A stretch of 64,000 nucleotides of DNA. Origin: Exophiala sp. HKRS030. Taxonomy: Eukaryota; Ascomycota; Eurotiomycetes; Chaetothyriales; Herpotrichiellaceae. Position numbers and translations under genes: made by a program. Below are positions 1-12,300 of the stretch, piece by piece. The DNA lies in contig JAHWDD010000007.1 in NCBI GenBank assembly GCA_023897205.1, positions 4,898,001 to 4,962,000 of the forward strand, in the 5' to 3' direction. The notes beneath the pieces are model-generated. The model was given only the letters and a program-made list of their open reading frames with translations, did not search any database and was not told the origin of the DNA. Positions within the stretch are counted from its first letter, which is position 1. Each line of letters opens with the position of its first letter.

Positions 1-2303
1 AAAGTCGCCGTGTCCTACGTTGTAAAAGGGTACCCACAGCGCGGCAAGTTTGATGCTGCTAAAGCAAAATCACTGGGTCTAAAGCCAGGACCCGCTTATG
101 CTAAGCTCATATCAGGTCATTCTGTTGATACTGAGACCGGAATCATCACCCCAGATATGGTGATGTCGCCTACGAGTCCGGCCCGTGGCTTCGCCATGTT
201 CAGTCTTCCTTCGATCGAGCATCTTCCAGCACTTGAGCGGCGATTAGGGGAGCAGAGCTTTCTGCTCGACGGCATTGAGACTGCCATCTGGATCACAGCT
301 GGCGACGTTCTATCACATACAAGCTTTTGGGAACTTTTGTCGAAACTCAAAGATTGCAAACATACTATATCGCATCCTGATATCTGTAAAGACTACATTG
401 TCCATGACTCCAGCGCAGCATCCGCAGCAAGAATGTCGAGAATCGCGCCTGAATATTTCTCGGTGCCACGATGCAACACCAAAGCAGCCTATCGACAAAC
501 CAGGTCGGAATCGTCAGACCCCATGGCCTATTTAGCCGATGCTTCAAAACGTGGTCTCAGTGTTGAGCCTGTACGGCGTGGATTGAAGGTTTTCATTGAG
601 CCTGCGGTCAAAATAGATCATACAGAAGTACCACAGAACGTTGATTATCGGGAGCGACATGTTGTCTTGGATCGAGAAGTCCTGGACTTGATTCCTGCAC
701 CGAGTACACCGCATGACACAAAGGTCTCAGCTCCAGTTCCATCGGGTCTCGTTGAGCCAGAAATCATCACACTAGGGACCGGCTCTGCTGCACCGTCCAA
801 GTACAGAAACGTGTCAGCAGTTCTCCTGCGACTGCCGGACCAGATGGGAAATTATCTCTTTGACTGCGGCGAAGGCACCCTGGGTCAGCTACAGCGGTTA
901 TTTGATGCAGAAGAGCTCGACCAGCTACTATGTAACCTCAAAGGTATATGGATCTCTCATCTGCACGCAGATCACCATCTCGGGACGACTACTCTTCTTC
1001 AAGCTGCGTCTGCCTCACGTGCCAGGATTGCTACAGCTACCGGCGAGGCACAAGCTCCGCCCCACTACTAATGTCCGAGGTTAACATGATGGACTACATC
1101 GAAGAGTATAAATCCATCCTTGGTAAAGAACTCTGTGTCCCTGTAGTTTGTCATTGGGAAGATGGGCCAACTTTACATGGGAAGCCTTATGCCTTCAGCC
1201 AAAGTGCAACTTCAATTCGAAATGTTCGTACTGTGCGAGTTAGCCACTGTCATGGTGCACAAGCCATATCTGTTACATTCAACAACGGTTTCAAATTCTC
1301 ATATAGTGGAGACTGTCGGCCAAGTGAGGCTTTCTGCATCATAGGTGAGAATTCTGATGTGCTCGTTCACGAGGCGACATTTGATGATGGTATGGATGGG
1401 GACGCGCTGGCCAAAAAACATTCTACGACAGGTGAAGCAGTTGGAGTGGCTATCAAGATGAAAGCCAAGAATTTGATCCTTACACATTTCAGTCAGAGGT
1501 ACCAGAAGATCCCTGTGTTGAGTAATGTCAAGATGCCAGCATCAGAAGCCGATGAAGGTGTTGACGATATCGATGAACCAGAATCAATGGATGCACTAAA
1601 CTCGACGAGAGATGTCAACTCCACGGGTGCGGCCTTTGCAAACATTCAAGGCTGGACTGAGGATTCATTGACGAGTGGACTTCCCATTGCGATTGCTTTT
1701 GATCTCATGCGTGTACGTGTTTCTCAGATTGCACCAATGAGAAACTTCTTTCCTGCTATATCTCGCATGTTCGAGGTTGAGGAGGAAAGAGGGGATAGAG
1801 AAAGACAGAAACGCACTCATGAGGAGAAGGAAAGAGGAGTGAGGAAAATGCTGTTGAAGGAAGAAACTTTCAAAAAATCCCAACAGGCCAAGCAGGCCAA
1901 AGACAAAGCGCGAGCGCAGGAAGAACGCAGAAAAAGAAAACAAGATGAATTTGCGCAGAAAGCTGTTGAATCAGTGAATCCAGCTGGGCAATACTCAATA
2001 CTAACAGCCATTGACGCTGACCAAAACACCACGTCTGTACAGTCGACGGTGGATGCTGGTGAGCACAATGGCTCGTCTCAGGAGGTTCTTACTAAGCTTG
2101 CTCAGAAATTTGACCATTACGACAAAGTCACTGCGACCACGGTCAGCACTCATATAAATGACACAACCATCTATGAGGTCCCGCAAACCGGAGAACAGAG
2201 CACGAACAAATTGTCAGGCATCATCTCAGACAACCGCAAGCACTCTGAAACCGAGAGATCCAGAAGTGGAAGTCCAATCGCGAAAAGACACAAAATGATG
2301 TAA
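1..2303 (+). CDS. TRZ1: tRNase Z, long form (3' tRNA endonuclease), 5' truncated by the window
   Basis: Open from base 1, so the N-terminal part lies outside. The product removes 3' trailers from precursor tRNAs in nucleus and mitochondria. Seen: the metal-binding motif HLHADHHLG at about 958-984; downstream the C-terminal tRNase Z signatures SGDCRPS (the family usually has SGDTRPS), HEATFDDG, KHSTTGEA and ILTHFSQRY. A highly charged coiled-coil-like tail rich in K, E, R and Q follows (about 1770-1960), then a polar C-terminus. The reading frame slips by one base between the HLHADHHLG region and PLLMSEVNMMDYIEEY. Adding one C to the C run at 1060-1063 joins the frames as APPPLLMSEV. An intron at 1008-1054 (47 nt) would also restore frame, but has a poor GTCTGC donor. 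Stop at 2301-2303. Family call is secure; only the junction is uncertain. Confidence 0.93.
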
Positions 2304-4922
2304 TATAATGCTTACAAGGTCACTACCCACTGCTCCAACGACTGCATTAGTGATGAGAGTCTCAAAGGGACACGTTCTAGCACGACCTGAGATGAGATTG
2401 AACTTCCTTGCCGTCCCCGTATTGGTCGTCTTGTCTACCTGTCTTCACCGCATCAGACGAGAAGCTTTTGGTATTCATGGATAGGACGTCGACGAGAAGA
2501 AGAAGTTCTTGCAGGAGGATGGCATACTGATTTGGAGAACAAGCCACAACCCATCGCCCTACCCTCAACAACAATCTTCGCTGCTCTTTGGTGGTCAAGT
2601 CAGACCTGCTGATCATCGTCTCCAGCGACATTCTCATAAGAACTGGAACCGGAAATCCGGATGTTGGCATTGATGCCAATGGCGGACTTGAAGGATATTA
2701 TACAGATGCAGGTCCATGTCCATGTTCAGGTCCATCTGTACATTCAACCATACATAGTCAGTCCACGACTGTATACCAAGGCTGTCACCCAAATTAATCA
2801 ACCACACCCTAAACCGGAAAACCATCTTCTCTCCAGCAATCTTCCCTCTATCTCTATCATCTCTCTTCTATCATCTATCATCCACCATCTCTCTACTCCC
2901 GTCGTCCACACCCACGAAGACAAAAGAGTGGGGACGGAGTAGGACAACTTAACACAGTGGCCAGAGGACAGCCAACCTTGAGATTTTCAACGAGCGACAA
3001 CACAGACACCAACGAGGCGTGCGTGCATGCGTGTCTTGAAAGACCTATGCCCAACACCGATTGAATACTGTAAAATGTGCCAGTACTATTACTACCTATC
3101 TATTATCCTCTCCGGCCTTTTAGGTAGATTGACAGAGATAGATTCTCACAAAAAAACCATAGACACGATAGATCCATACGTTCATTCCACGTTTCAAATT
3201 CCACATTCTACGCTCCTGGCCACAATCATTCGCTCGCACACACTTACGCACGTACGCACACTCCCTCCCTCTCTCCCTCCCTCTCTCCCTCCTCACTTCA
3301 CGAATGGATGAATATCTTATTTGCACATATACATTCCCCAGAAAGGGAGTTGGGGAGGGGGGGGGTGTGCTCTGGCTAGTTCTGTCTGTTTGTCGTCCGG
3401 AAACGGGGTAATTTCGCTTGTTGAGATGAGGTTCTTCAATCTCGGTCTGGATGGCGATTGTGATTGTGATTGTGGTTGTGGTTGTGATTGTGATTGTGGT
3501 TGTGGTTGTGGTTGATCTTGATCTTGATCTTGATCTTGATCTTGATCTTGATCTTGATCTTGATCTTGATCTTGATCTTGATCTTGATCTTGTGGAAAGG
3601 TACTTATGTCGGTCTGGAAGCGTCATCTGCGTGTCTATATGGTAGTATTTGCTCGTTAGTACTTGTCTATCGATCGACTGCTGCTGGATGTGGGCTTAGC
3701 TGTGCGGACTATTGTTGTGGAAACTGAACCTGACATGCTTTCATTCTACACGGTCATCACAGAAACCAAAAAAAACCCAAAGGGATCAATATCTAATTTG
3801 GTTCATTGTTACCGAGGAGTCTGATCTCTACGTGATTGTCTTGACTTCGCTTCTGTGCTTAGGTCTTGCATCTTCTAGTACAAAAATTTGGGGCATACAT
3901 GAATTCTCTCCTGTCTCAGTATTCTCAATTCGCCGGAGGTCCCGGAATTATGAACAATGCAAATGATTTGGGTCAAGGGGTATCGGATAGGTGCGTAGGT
4001 GGGTTTGCTAGAATGGGAAATCCGGGGGATAAATGGGTTTGAGTGCTGTTGTGGGGGTGCTGATGTGAACGCTGGTGATGATAGGCCATGTTGATTTTGT
4101 TATCAAGAGTGAAGTCGATGGATCCTGAAATGATTTATAGGAGTCCTCCGTGATCAAACGGATTTGCCCTCCCACAAAAATTTCGACCGCATTCGCCATC
4201 TTCAAGCCAATAGCTCACTCTGTCCTAGACGAAAGCGGGAAGAAAAGGTGGGCTGTCAGGTGACACGATGCATAGGGGCCGAACAATCTTGACGCCATCT
4301 AGTCGATGGCGCACTTGGTTGGCGTGATAGAGATAGTACAGGGCTGTCTGGAGTACTCAAACGACCGTAGCTTTAATCAACGAGACGTATATCCATACCA
4401 TCTCATTGGCATTGGTTGTTGGTATCTCCCGGGGAGGAATGAAGTTTGGGCTGCGAGGCTAATACCACCTTCGATATTCTCCTGCATCCTCGGTTGGGAA
4501 GAGATTAACGACGACGGTGAATTCGCTTCGTCTGAATCTGTGTGATCCGGGGTCGAAACCTTGGCAATATCCACAGATTACACGTCACGATACTAATCTG
4601 CTGACACAGTTTCCCAAGTATTGAGTTGCTGCGGTCTAGCAATTTGACATGTGACGTGAGTGTCGAGCCTCTTGTCTGGAGGTCCATCTTCCCCGCCTTG
4701 TGAGTCTGAATCGTCATCGGTCCGATTGATCAAAGTATCAGCCTGAGATGAGAAATGACCTTCACAAACATAGAGATCAGCGCTCTAACATGGGGTTGAC
4801 AATGTGCTGTATGGGGCTGGTGCTGGGCTGTTGTGGGCAAGGTTATATTGGGGTGGCGTTGATGGTGCCGGGGAAAGGGTGACCACGATGTGGTGTGGCT
4901 AATAATACTCGATATATCAAGT
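2304..4922. other. Gene-free stretch between two convergent 3' ends
   Basis: Lies between the stop codons of tRNase Z (+) and KAP95 (-), so no promoter is needed here. It holds both 3' UTRs, a 34-nt pure pyrimidine run (3261-3294), a run of nine G (3357-3365) and the hexanucleotide microsatellite. No reading frame in it looks like a conserved protein. Confidence 0.6.
3456..3592. repeat. Compound hexanucleotide microsatellite (GATTGT/GGTTGT then TTGATC)
   Basis: About 3456-3514 is an interrupted array of GATTGT and GGTTGT units. It passes directly into a near-perfect TTGATC array of about 13 units (3512-3592). Because the unit is 6 bp, the array stays open in all frames: Ser-Arg, Asp-Gln or Ile-Lys dipeptides on the minus strand, Leu-Asp or Ile-Leu on the plus strand. 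That explains the apparent long frames here; I do not consider them genes. Confidence 0.95.
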
Positions 4923-7786
4923 TCATGATGCAGTCATGATATTACCTTGATATTGAGTTTGTCGCTTGACTTGTTCTCTGGCCCAACGAGCGGCGGTAAT
5001 GGTTCGGGAAGAAAATTCGCGAGACGAACGAGTTTCCTTGATAAGTTTGGTGACCCAGTCTTGTCGATAGTAGTTTGCCAGAGATCCATCTGGGAAGCAT
5101 TCACTAAGATCGCTATGGAATATTAGAGGACAGGCAGAATCAGAGATTGGGAAATACACTTACGCAATGATACCCATGCTGGCCCGAAGTAGACCTTCGT
5201 TGTGATTCGTATCACGAGAGACGGTCTCCAAAAATTCCAAGATGGGTGGAATATAGTTCTGTAAAATGGATACTGCAAAGTGTCAGTGAAACTCAATGAT
5301 GTCTGGTGGATTCACTCACCCTTGGGAGTTCCCTTGAAAGCTAGGATAAGTCCTGACCATGCATCGGCAATTCCAGACCGTAGAGATATGACATATTCAA
5401 TCATATCATAAGAGACATCGTTGGCAACGGAGACGTTATTTGCCTGTTGCAAGACCTGGGCGACGACTGTGACATAGGTTTCGAAATGGACACCGATGCT
5501 AGTGGCAACATCACCAAACGTCTCAAGAATCGGCGGCTTCAATGCGTTGGTCAACTTATCCGATCGTAAGTTATTGAGGAGATAATTCATGAAGGTGTCA
5601 CAGTATGGTTGAGCCTTGTCCTCAAGAGCACGGACAATGTCACTCACTAAGCCGATGGCCAAGGAGCACATATCGGGAACGTCTTGATTCCCCAATGCGT
5701 TGTAGAGATAGGGAGCAAAAGAATCCATGTACTTGAGAAAATCTCCTGCCAATGCATTGGCCAATCCGCTCACAATCTGGAAGATGACTTCTGGAACACT
5801 GGTATTGCCAGTGGCATTGAGAACTTCCAGACTGCTTTGCATCACTCTGTCGGCTTGTGGAGCGATATTTTGCTCAAGTCTTTGAACAATTGCAAGAAGA
5901 ACGCTACTAAGGCTCACTTGCAATTCTTCCAGAGTAATCTTATCGTCGATGCTCACAACTTGTTTCTGCATAGGTATCGTGCTTTCGAGGCGCTGAATAA
6001 TGACGTTAGATAGTTCAGCGACGATTTGAAGGCTATCATGCGCAGCATTGGTGACGAAGCAACCAAGGACTTCGTACGCTGCCGTTCGGAGGTGGTTGTT
6101 TGCGCCCTCCTTCTCGGTGACTGCAAGCAAGGATGTGACGCTGTCTTGAAAGTGTGGTGTGAGTTGATTTGAGGTTGCGCCTTCTTCGCCAACAAAACGC
6201 TCCGTCAAGTTGAGGAGAGCCAGACAGCAAGACGAGGCGATTTTTGGATTGCTCATCAAGCCACCGAAAAGGGCTGACATGAGTGGCTGGAGATGAGTCG
6301 AAGGGTCGATACATTCTGAGCAATAGTCGCAGATCCTGCTAAGTGCAAAAGCAGCAGAATCTTGCACCTGAGCTACAGGATCTTGCATCATGCCAATCAA
6401 AACCGGAAGAGCTTGTTTTACCAGAGGATCTAGAGTTTTGATATCCGGACCATCCATGATTGCACCAAAGGAAGAAACAGCAGCGTCTCGTTTAGTCCAA
6501 TCATCACTTCTCAGATTGTTCTCGACAAAGTTGAGGACGGCAGGAACCATGTCATTTCCGATGGTCTGAGCATACAGCTGTAGACACTGGTAAGAAGCGC
6601 GGGCAGTGTTGTATTCGTCGTCGGCATCATCCTCGGAAACTTTCGTCATGAGTTGCAGCAGTACCGGAACGACCTCTCTGGCGGCGACCCTTGCAAAATG
6701 GAAATACGGTCGGAGTTCAGTGGAACCTTCTTGTTGTGCTTGTTGATTGTCATCTTCGATACTGATTTCCTCCTCGCAGACTGTGCACCAGAATTCGATT
6801 GCAAGCTTGGCAACATCTTCCTCGTCGTTCTTCATACCCGCAATGGTCAGACCAAACAGAGCCTTTTCCATGTAGAACCTCATCTTATCATAGTAAATGC
6901 CCATGATGCGATTCAAGCAACCAAAGGCAGCAGCCTGGACTCGAGTATCTGGAGATTGTGTAGCCTCACACACCACCTGCATGATGTAATTTCGTTCACC
7001 CTCGTTGTCAAAATTGGTTCGGATGAACTCGGTAGCGTCGGACAAGGCGGACAAGGCGGAGAGTCGAACTTCCTGGTTTGTTTCTTCCTTGCGGGCACCC
7101 TGAACGACGGCGGTAAGAATGGCATTTGAGTAGCCGATCAAAGACTGTCGTAATTCGATGTCTTCAGATTCGCAGATGAAGCCAATGGCGGTCAAACTGG
7201 ACTGCTTGAGTTTGTCCTCGCCAGAGCCGACATTATGGACCAACGCTGGTAGTAAGTCTTGCCATTCGTGGCGTGGTAACTCGATGGCGGCGATGGCGGC
7301 GATCAACTGGGCGGCAGAGTTTGCGGCCTGCGGCGAAGAACTGAGTGTCTTGAGGGCCAATTCTTTGACCTGTGCCTTTATTTGAGGATCAACACCTTGT
7401 AGCCATCTGCCCTGGACTTCTCTTAATCGAGTGATGTCGCGGTAACTGAAGGCGTTCTTGAGGGCGAGACCGGCAGCCTGGCGAACCGCACCGCTAGCCT
7501 GATCATTGGAAAGTTCTCGGGAGAGGATGGAAAGGTACTCGGACTGTAGTCAAGGTCATTAGCCAAAAGAACCAACGGTTTGACGCCGTGTTTGGAGGTA
7601 AGAACGTACAAAGTTGCCCTCACTAGCCTGTCTCAATTGTTCTTCTGCATTACCACGGACAGCGGCGTCTGGGAAGAGTTGTTAGAATATATTATTATTA
7701 TTCTTTTCGCAAGATGAGAAAAGTCCCATGGACAAAGTAGACGTACCTGGGGAGAAGGTATTCTCCAACACCGATTTGACATCCAT
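4923..7786 (-). CDS. KAP95: Importin subunit beta-1 (karyopherin beta)
   Basis: Nuclear import receptor that binds importin-alpha/cargo and nucleoporins and releases cargo on RanGTP. Five exons on the minus strand: 7747-7786, 7610-7668, 5320-7543, 5164-5272, 4923-5112. Donors are GTACGT, GTACGT, GTGAGT and GTAAGT; all phases agree, giving 873 residues, normal for the family. Starts MDVKSVLENTFSP; the importin-beta N-terminal region follows (GNAEEQLRQASEGNF...), then HEAT repeats through the whole length, ending in the family-typical RTITAARWAREQVKRQ close to the C-terminus. The small 5' exons and the two short 3' exons are easily missed by gene finders. No frame problems. Shares its 1.8-kb upstream region with no divergent gene; APC4 ends there on the same strand. 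Confidence 0.95.
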
Positions 7787-8478
7787 GATTGCGTCGCTAG
7801 AACAGCGGTCTGGGGAAGGTTGAAGGTGGTCAAAATCAGGCAGAGGTGCGGTGCGATAAAATCAAGATTGGCGAAAATGCTGCAAGGGTCTGGAATCAAG
7901 GAGAGAAAGACCGGGCGAAAAGTGGGGGATGTATTAAAAGGTCGAATGAGATGGTTGAGTGAGTAGATGGAGGATCGAGGATGGAGGAGCCAGGAGCCAG
8001 GAGCAGAAGGAGAGAGAACAGAATGAGGGATGGTTGTGAGTAGTAGTAAAATGGTGGTGAATGGTAATGTGGTCGACTGTGGTGCACTGTGGTGCACTGT
8101 GGTGGAGGGTGTTTGATGGATCGGTGGGCAGTGACGAGATGGGATGGACGAGGGAAAGTCAAGAGAAGTTGTGTGGTTTCTTGTTTCCCTGTTTGGATGA
8201 TTGGATGATTTGATGATTGGTGGGTTTGGGAGTGGGAGTGGAATTGGGATTTCTAAGGGTCCAAGTACTGCGTACAGAGTACAGTCACGACAGTGTACAG
8301 TTCACAGTGTACAGTGCAGATAAGTTGGCCTTGGAGCTTTTGTGCTCTGGTGTGTCTTCCCATCCCACTATCATACTGAGAATGTACCTCCCTACAACTA
8401 GGTACGGAGCACCTATTGAGGGACTTGATAACGGGCTAAGGAACTCAGCAAGTACAGTAGGTGCCCGGGACACTTTAC

Positions 8479-8488
8479 TACCTAGGTA
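8479..8488. repeat. TACCTAGGTA palindrome (recurrent intergenic motif)
   Basis: Perfect palindrome. A second exact copy is at 54012-54021, with related CCTAGGTACC/CCTTAGGTACC forms around 8517-8535 and 9037-9055. All copies are intergenic. Confidence 0.8.
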
Positions 8489-9189
8489 GGTATCTGGTAC
8501 TTGACTGTTGAGCTTCCTAGGTACCTTAGGTACCCTCTCGTCTTCATGACGGTATTGTCCACAGGTATCACATGCGTCACTATGACACCCTAAGGACAGA
8601 AATGCAGGCATCTATTTAGAGCTAAGTATTGAACTAGCAACGTAGTCACAGTACAATAACATAAGTGAAGGCCTTGGGCTGGGTTGGGGCGGTACCAACA
8701 GTGACAGAGGCGTGAGGAGCCCCTACAGCCCTCAAGTGACCGGTTACAGCACCCTTGGAGCCTAAGTAAGCCCCCTTATAGGCACCGGACTGGGAGTCGA
8801 TAGGCGCCCAATTGACCCCTGACGGACTACCTAACTATCAACCTAACTAGTTAGTTAACTAGTCAATAAATCAATTAGCAGTTTGATCGATATGACCAAA
8901 ATGATCAAGGCCTTTTGTCCCTTACAAGCTAACACCAAGCATGTCCTGACGTTGACGCACCACATGGCACACTGCACACGGCACACGGGCAAAGTCGTGG
9001 CATGTGTACATATGGAGTACAGCCTAATAGATACTGTACCTTAGGTACCTATTAAAACTTATAACGACATGCTACGTCAGTCCCGCGCGGATGGTGGTGC
9101 CTGTTGCCTTGCCTATCGGATGCTCCTCGGCCTGACCGTCCGCGGCCCTTAGGCTGTCCCTTGCATCCGGGTCTGAACTAACTAACTAA

Positions 9190-9209
9190 TTAACTAGCTC
9201 GCTAGTTAA
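9190..9209. repeat. Perfect short inverted repeat (TTAACTAGC arms)
   Basis: Nine-base arms TTAACTAGC / GCTAGTTAA separated by TC. Related TAACTAGTTA sequence lies at 8843-8863 and immediately downstream. Could be a relic or a protein-binding site; function unknown. Confidence 0.7.
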
Positions 9210-9548
9210 CTAGTAACCTACTGTACCATTATTTTCCTATTTACAGCATTTAGTGCTTCACTATCTCTGCAGCCTGGCTAATCCAACCAACTCGCCCACT
9301 TATGTACAGTACATATTGTAAAGATGCCTGGCAAGAGCCTGATCAGGCCGAAACATACTTAAAGAGGCCAGCAATTCGGTGTTACCTGCCAGTGACGTAA
9401 CCTACGAGTCTGTGGAAACGGTACCGGACTCGAGTGGTGGGAGCCTCGTCGAGCCATGGCATGAGAACGTACAAAGACTGTCTGTCAAAGTCCCAAACCG
9501 TTCGATTGACAGCAGACTGAACAGCGGATAGTACTACAGACAATGGCA

Positions 9549-12300
9549 TTATCCAGTCATCACTTCATCCTCTAAATCTTGGCCAACAGCCTCGTCATGA
9601 CTGTCGGTACTGGCGTCCAGGTCGAGCACCACGTAACCCATCCCAGTCCTGTCTAGAATCGCCACGACTCTCCTTCCCACACGACCATTGACCTCCAATC
9701 TGCCAGGAGTCATCCCGGCTTCCATCTTCCCCTCTTCAAACACATGCCTAACTTCCCACTCGACACGTTCACCTTCGTCAGATATTAGTCGCGAGTGAAT
9801 CTCGATACCCGTCTCCGTCTTGACCAGGGCCAGCAGAGTTGAGTCGTCGACAAACTTCATGTCCATGATCTCTTGCACCTGTGGAATCACCGGCATGTCG
9901 ACAGGCTGACTTGTGAACTTGAGTGCCTTGGAACCCTCTTTCTGAAGTACGATTTGAACCATTTGAAGAGCTTCTTGGCGTCCTGTATCTCTGCCGCATA
10001 TAAACATTCGTTGCAACGTTGTGTCTTCCTCGTCCGGCACAATTCTGATGTCCAGACTATCCCTTCCAAAGCCAAGTGGTAATTCTACCATGTATGTCGC
10101 CAATATGCTCTTTCTGAAATTCTCCGCGATCTGTCCAAAGACAACATCACATTGTTTCCTGAACCTCTCCAGCAGCTCTCCTAGCATGGGAGGTTTTCCT
10201 TGTTTGTTTGGACTGTTCCTGAATGTGGTGTAGTCAATATAGAAGCCGGCATCGACATCCTCATTGAACGATCTGGTCGCCATAGCAGGCTCACCAGCTG
10301 ACACGGGAGTGTCAATATATCGTTTCAATCTGGTCTCGCTGATAGTACTGCCAACATAGTCCAGCACTGTTCGGATTGCCTGTTCACCAGCCCAGCTCTC
10401 TCGCAGCTCTTCTGCCCTTTCACTGCCTTCTTCGAGCGCCTCGACTTCGCACTCCCATTTCATCCACCTCATAAATGCGGCAAATTCTTTGATCTCTTTA
10501 CCCACATCCACCAACAAATCTTCACCCAGCAGACTCAGAACATCGACCGTCTCCCTGGCTTTCCTGACATCGACTTCGGAGAGACCCAAACGGTCTTTCG
10601 TTTCGGAGAAACTGGCCAACCCGTGCAACCGGCTCAGCACTACCTGGATTCTCTCCAGCGCCGGCGAAAGGCATTCACTAGTCAGCCTCCGGACCACCTC
10701 CAAGCAATCGCCGACAGCTTTCTCCCATCTTTTTAATCCTCGCTCGCCGACCTCATCTACCAGCCACTCCTTGAATTGTGCATTACACTCCCCAGTGACA
10801 GCAAGATGATGCGCTGCAAAGGCAAAGTCGGCATCTTGGTCGTTCTCAGACAACGATTCGTTGATATTCCTCAGAAACCTGGTGGGTAGGTCGAAAGCTG
10901 CCTTCACCTCCGTAGATAGTTGCATCTGCACTTGTGATACGTACCTCAGGAGGTTGCCCAATTGCGTAGCCTTCCTCGCCACTAAAGACAGATTGCGACC
11001 GGTTTGTTGAATGAAACTCAGGTCAAGACTGACCAAACTGAGTGTGTTGTCTTCCTGCTCCACCACCATAAACACAGCTGACAGATAGGGATGACTTGCC
11101 AGTGATATCACTCGGCCTCCGCCTTTGTTATTGCGTAGACACGCATCCACATCCACTGACCCGATCTCAAACGAATCGAAGATCTTGATATGAGCTGCAC
11201 ATCGACCATAACCATGATCATCCCCAGTGCCATCATGCATTCCGACAATCAACACGTCAACAGACCCAGCCGCACCAGAAGAATTGGAATGAAACACAGC
11301 ATCTACACTGCCTCTCGTGCTGAAAACATCGTCTCCACTACCAACACCGATCGGTGGTAATGTTGCGAGCTTCGGCAGTGAAGTTTCCACATCAATAGCA
11401 CTTAACTCGCGAGGCAAATCGGCTTTTAGTGCTAGTAGCTTGGTCACATCCGCCTTCAGACTCAAAATATGATCAAGCGTGATATCCTTCTCCACCGCCT
11501 GCCGAGAGTCCAATTTCTGTCGGATGGTCGAAGCAGTCGGGTAAGCAAAGTGCGTAGTCCAAGCCATGCTCGAGAGGATAGTCTTCGACGAAAGAGCCGT
11601 CCCTAGATCATCCTCTGTGATTGATTTTGCGGACCTCGTGCTCTTCGATCTTTTGGAGGCTTTGCCGTGTACGTCGAAATTTGCAGAGCGCCGCGGACTA
11701 GGTCCGGACGGGAACGCCGTGGATAACTTGTGAGCGATCTTGCCAGTAAATGCATTGATAAGAGAGACTGTGCCATCGGAACACGCCACCGCGAGTATCT
11801 GCCCTGTATTGCCACGCAACATAAGTCAACAATCCGTAGCACCTCGCACCTCCAAGCTCTATTCCATATAAATCAAGCCTAGACAGCAAACCACACAAAC
11901 CAAGTAGAGAGACCCGACCGCGTCCCCGCTGGTGGCTAGTGCCCACAGTCGAAAAAGTAAGAATTCACCACCTTGCACCCATTTGCCGTGCCATAGACCA
12001 TCCCGCCGCAAAACGAGAACGTGAGACCAACAGAAAAAAAACGGGAGGGAACTCACCATCTCTCCGCCAACAAACGGCTTTAACCTTCCCAACCACACCA
12101 TCGACGCCATGGTCACCTTCAACATCTTCTTCACCATGGTCAAAAGACGCACCAAACACCCTCTGCCCGTTCAGTCGCCAAACATCGACATTGCCGCTGC
12201 GAGTCACGGTCGCTATCAAGTCCATGGTCGGACAGTAGGCGACGAGTGAAGGGGAGGGGATGCATGGTTCTGTGAGTACGCGGGTTGTGATGGTGTGCAT
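9549..12300 (-). CDS. APC4: Anaphase-promoting complex subunit 4
   Basis: Scaffold subunit of the APC/C ubiquitin ligase, which drives exit from mitosis. Two exons: 12057-12300 and 9549-11803, with a 253-nt intron (GTGAGT donor, ATACAG acceptor); phases fit and give 832 residues, in the family range. The N-terminal WD40 part is recognisable: SYCP-like YCPTMDLIATVTRSGNVDVWRLNGQ in exon 1 (read in two pieces, YCPTMDLIAT and WRLNGQRVF), continuing after the intron as QILAVACSDGTVSLINAFTG. Long helical stretches in the second half correspond to the Apc4 long domain. The start MHTITTRVL was chosen because it directly precedes the conserved block; an upstream in-frame ATG at 12555 would add an unconserved 85-residue leader. 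The intron is long for this genome, so a small extra exon inside it cannot be excluded. Confidence 0.85.

Larger units (their letters stand above)
7787..9548. other. Intergenic: KAP95 upstream region and APC4 3' flank
   Basis: Next to the KAP95 start the plus strand is purine-rich, i.e. pyrimidine-rich on the coding strand, as in many fungal promoters. The rest has no plausible gene but is dense in short palindromes: TACCTAGGTA at 8479-8488, CCTAGGTACC-type copies around 8517-8535 and 9037-9055, and AACTAGTTAG-like blocks at 8843-8863 and 9190-9218. Confidence 0.5.

Noticed and set aside
2377..2679. 100-codon minus-strand frame (MASMPTSGFPVPVLMRMS...)
   Set aside because: Slightly protein-like but unrecognised, lies in the 3' spacer of two convergent genes, and shows no splice partner.
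3120..3626. 168-codon minus-strand frame encoding a long Ser-Arg repeat, like an SR protein
   Set aside because: The repeat comes from the TTGATC microsatellite, which is open in every frame; the rest has no RRM or other domain.
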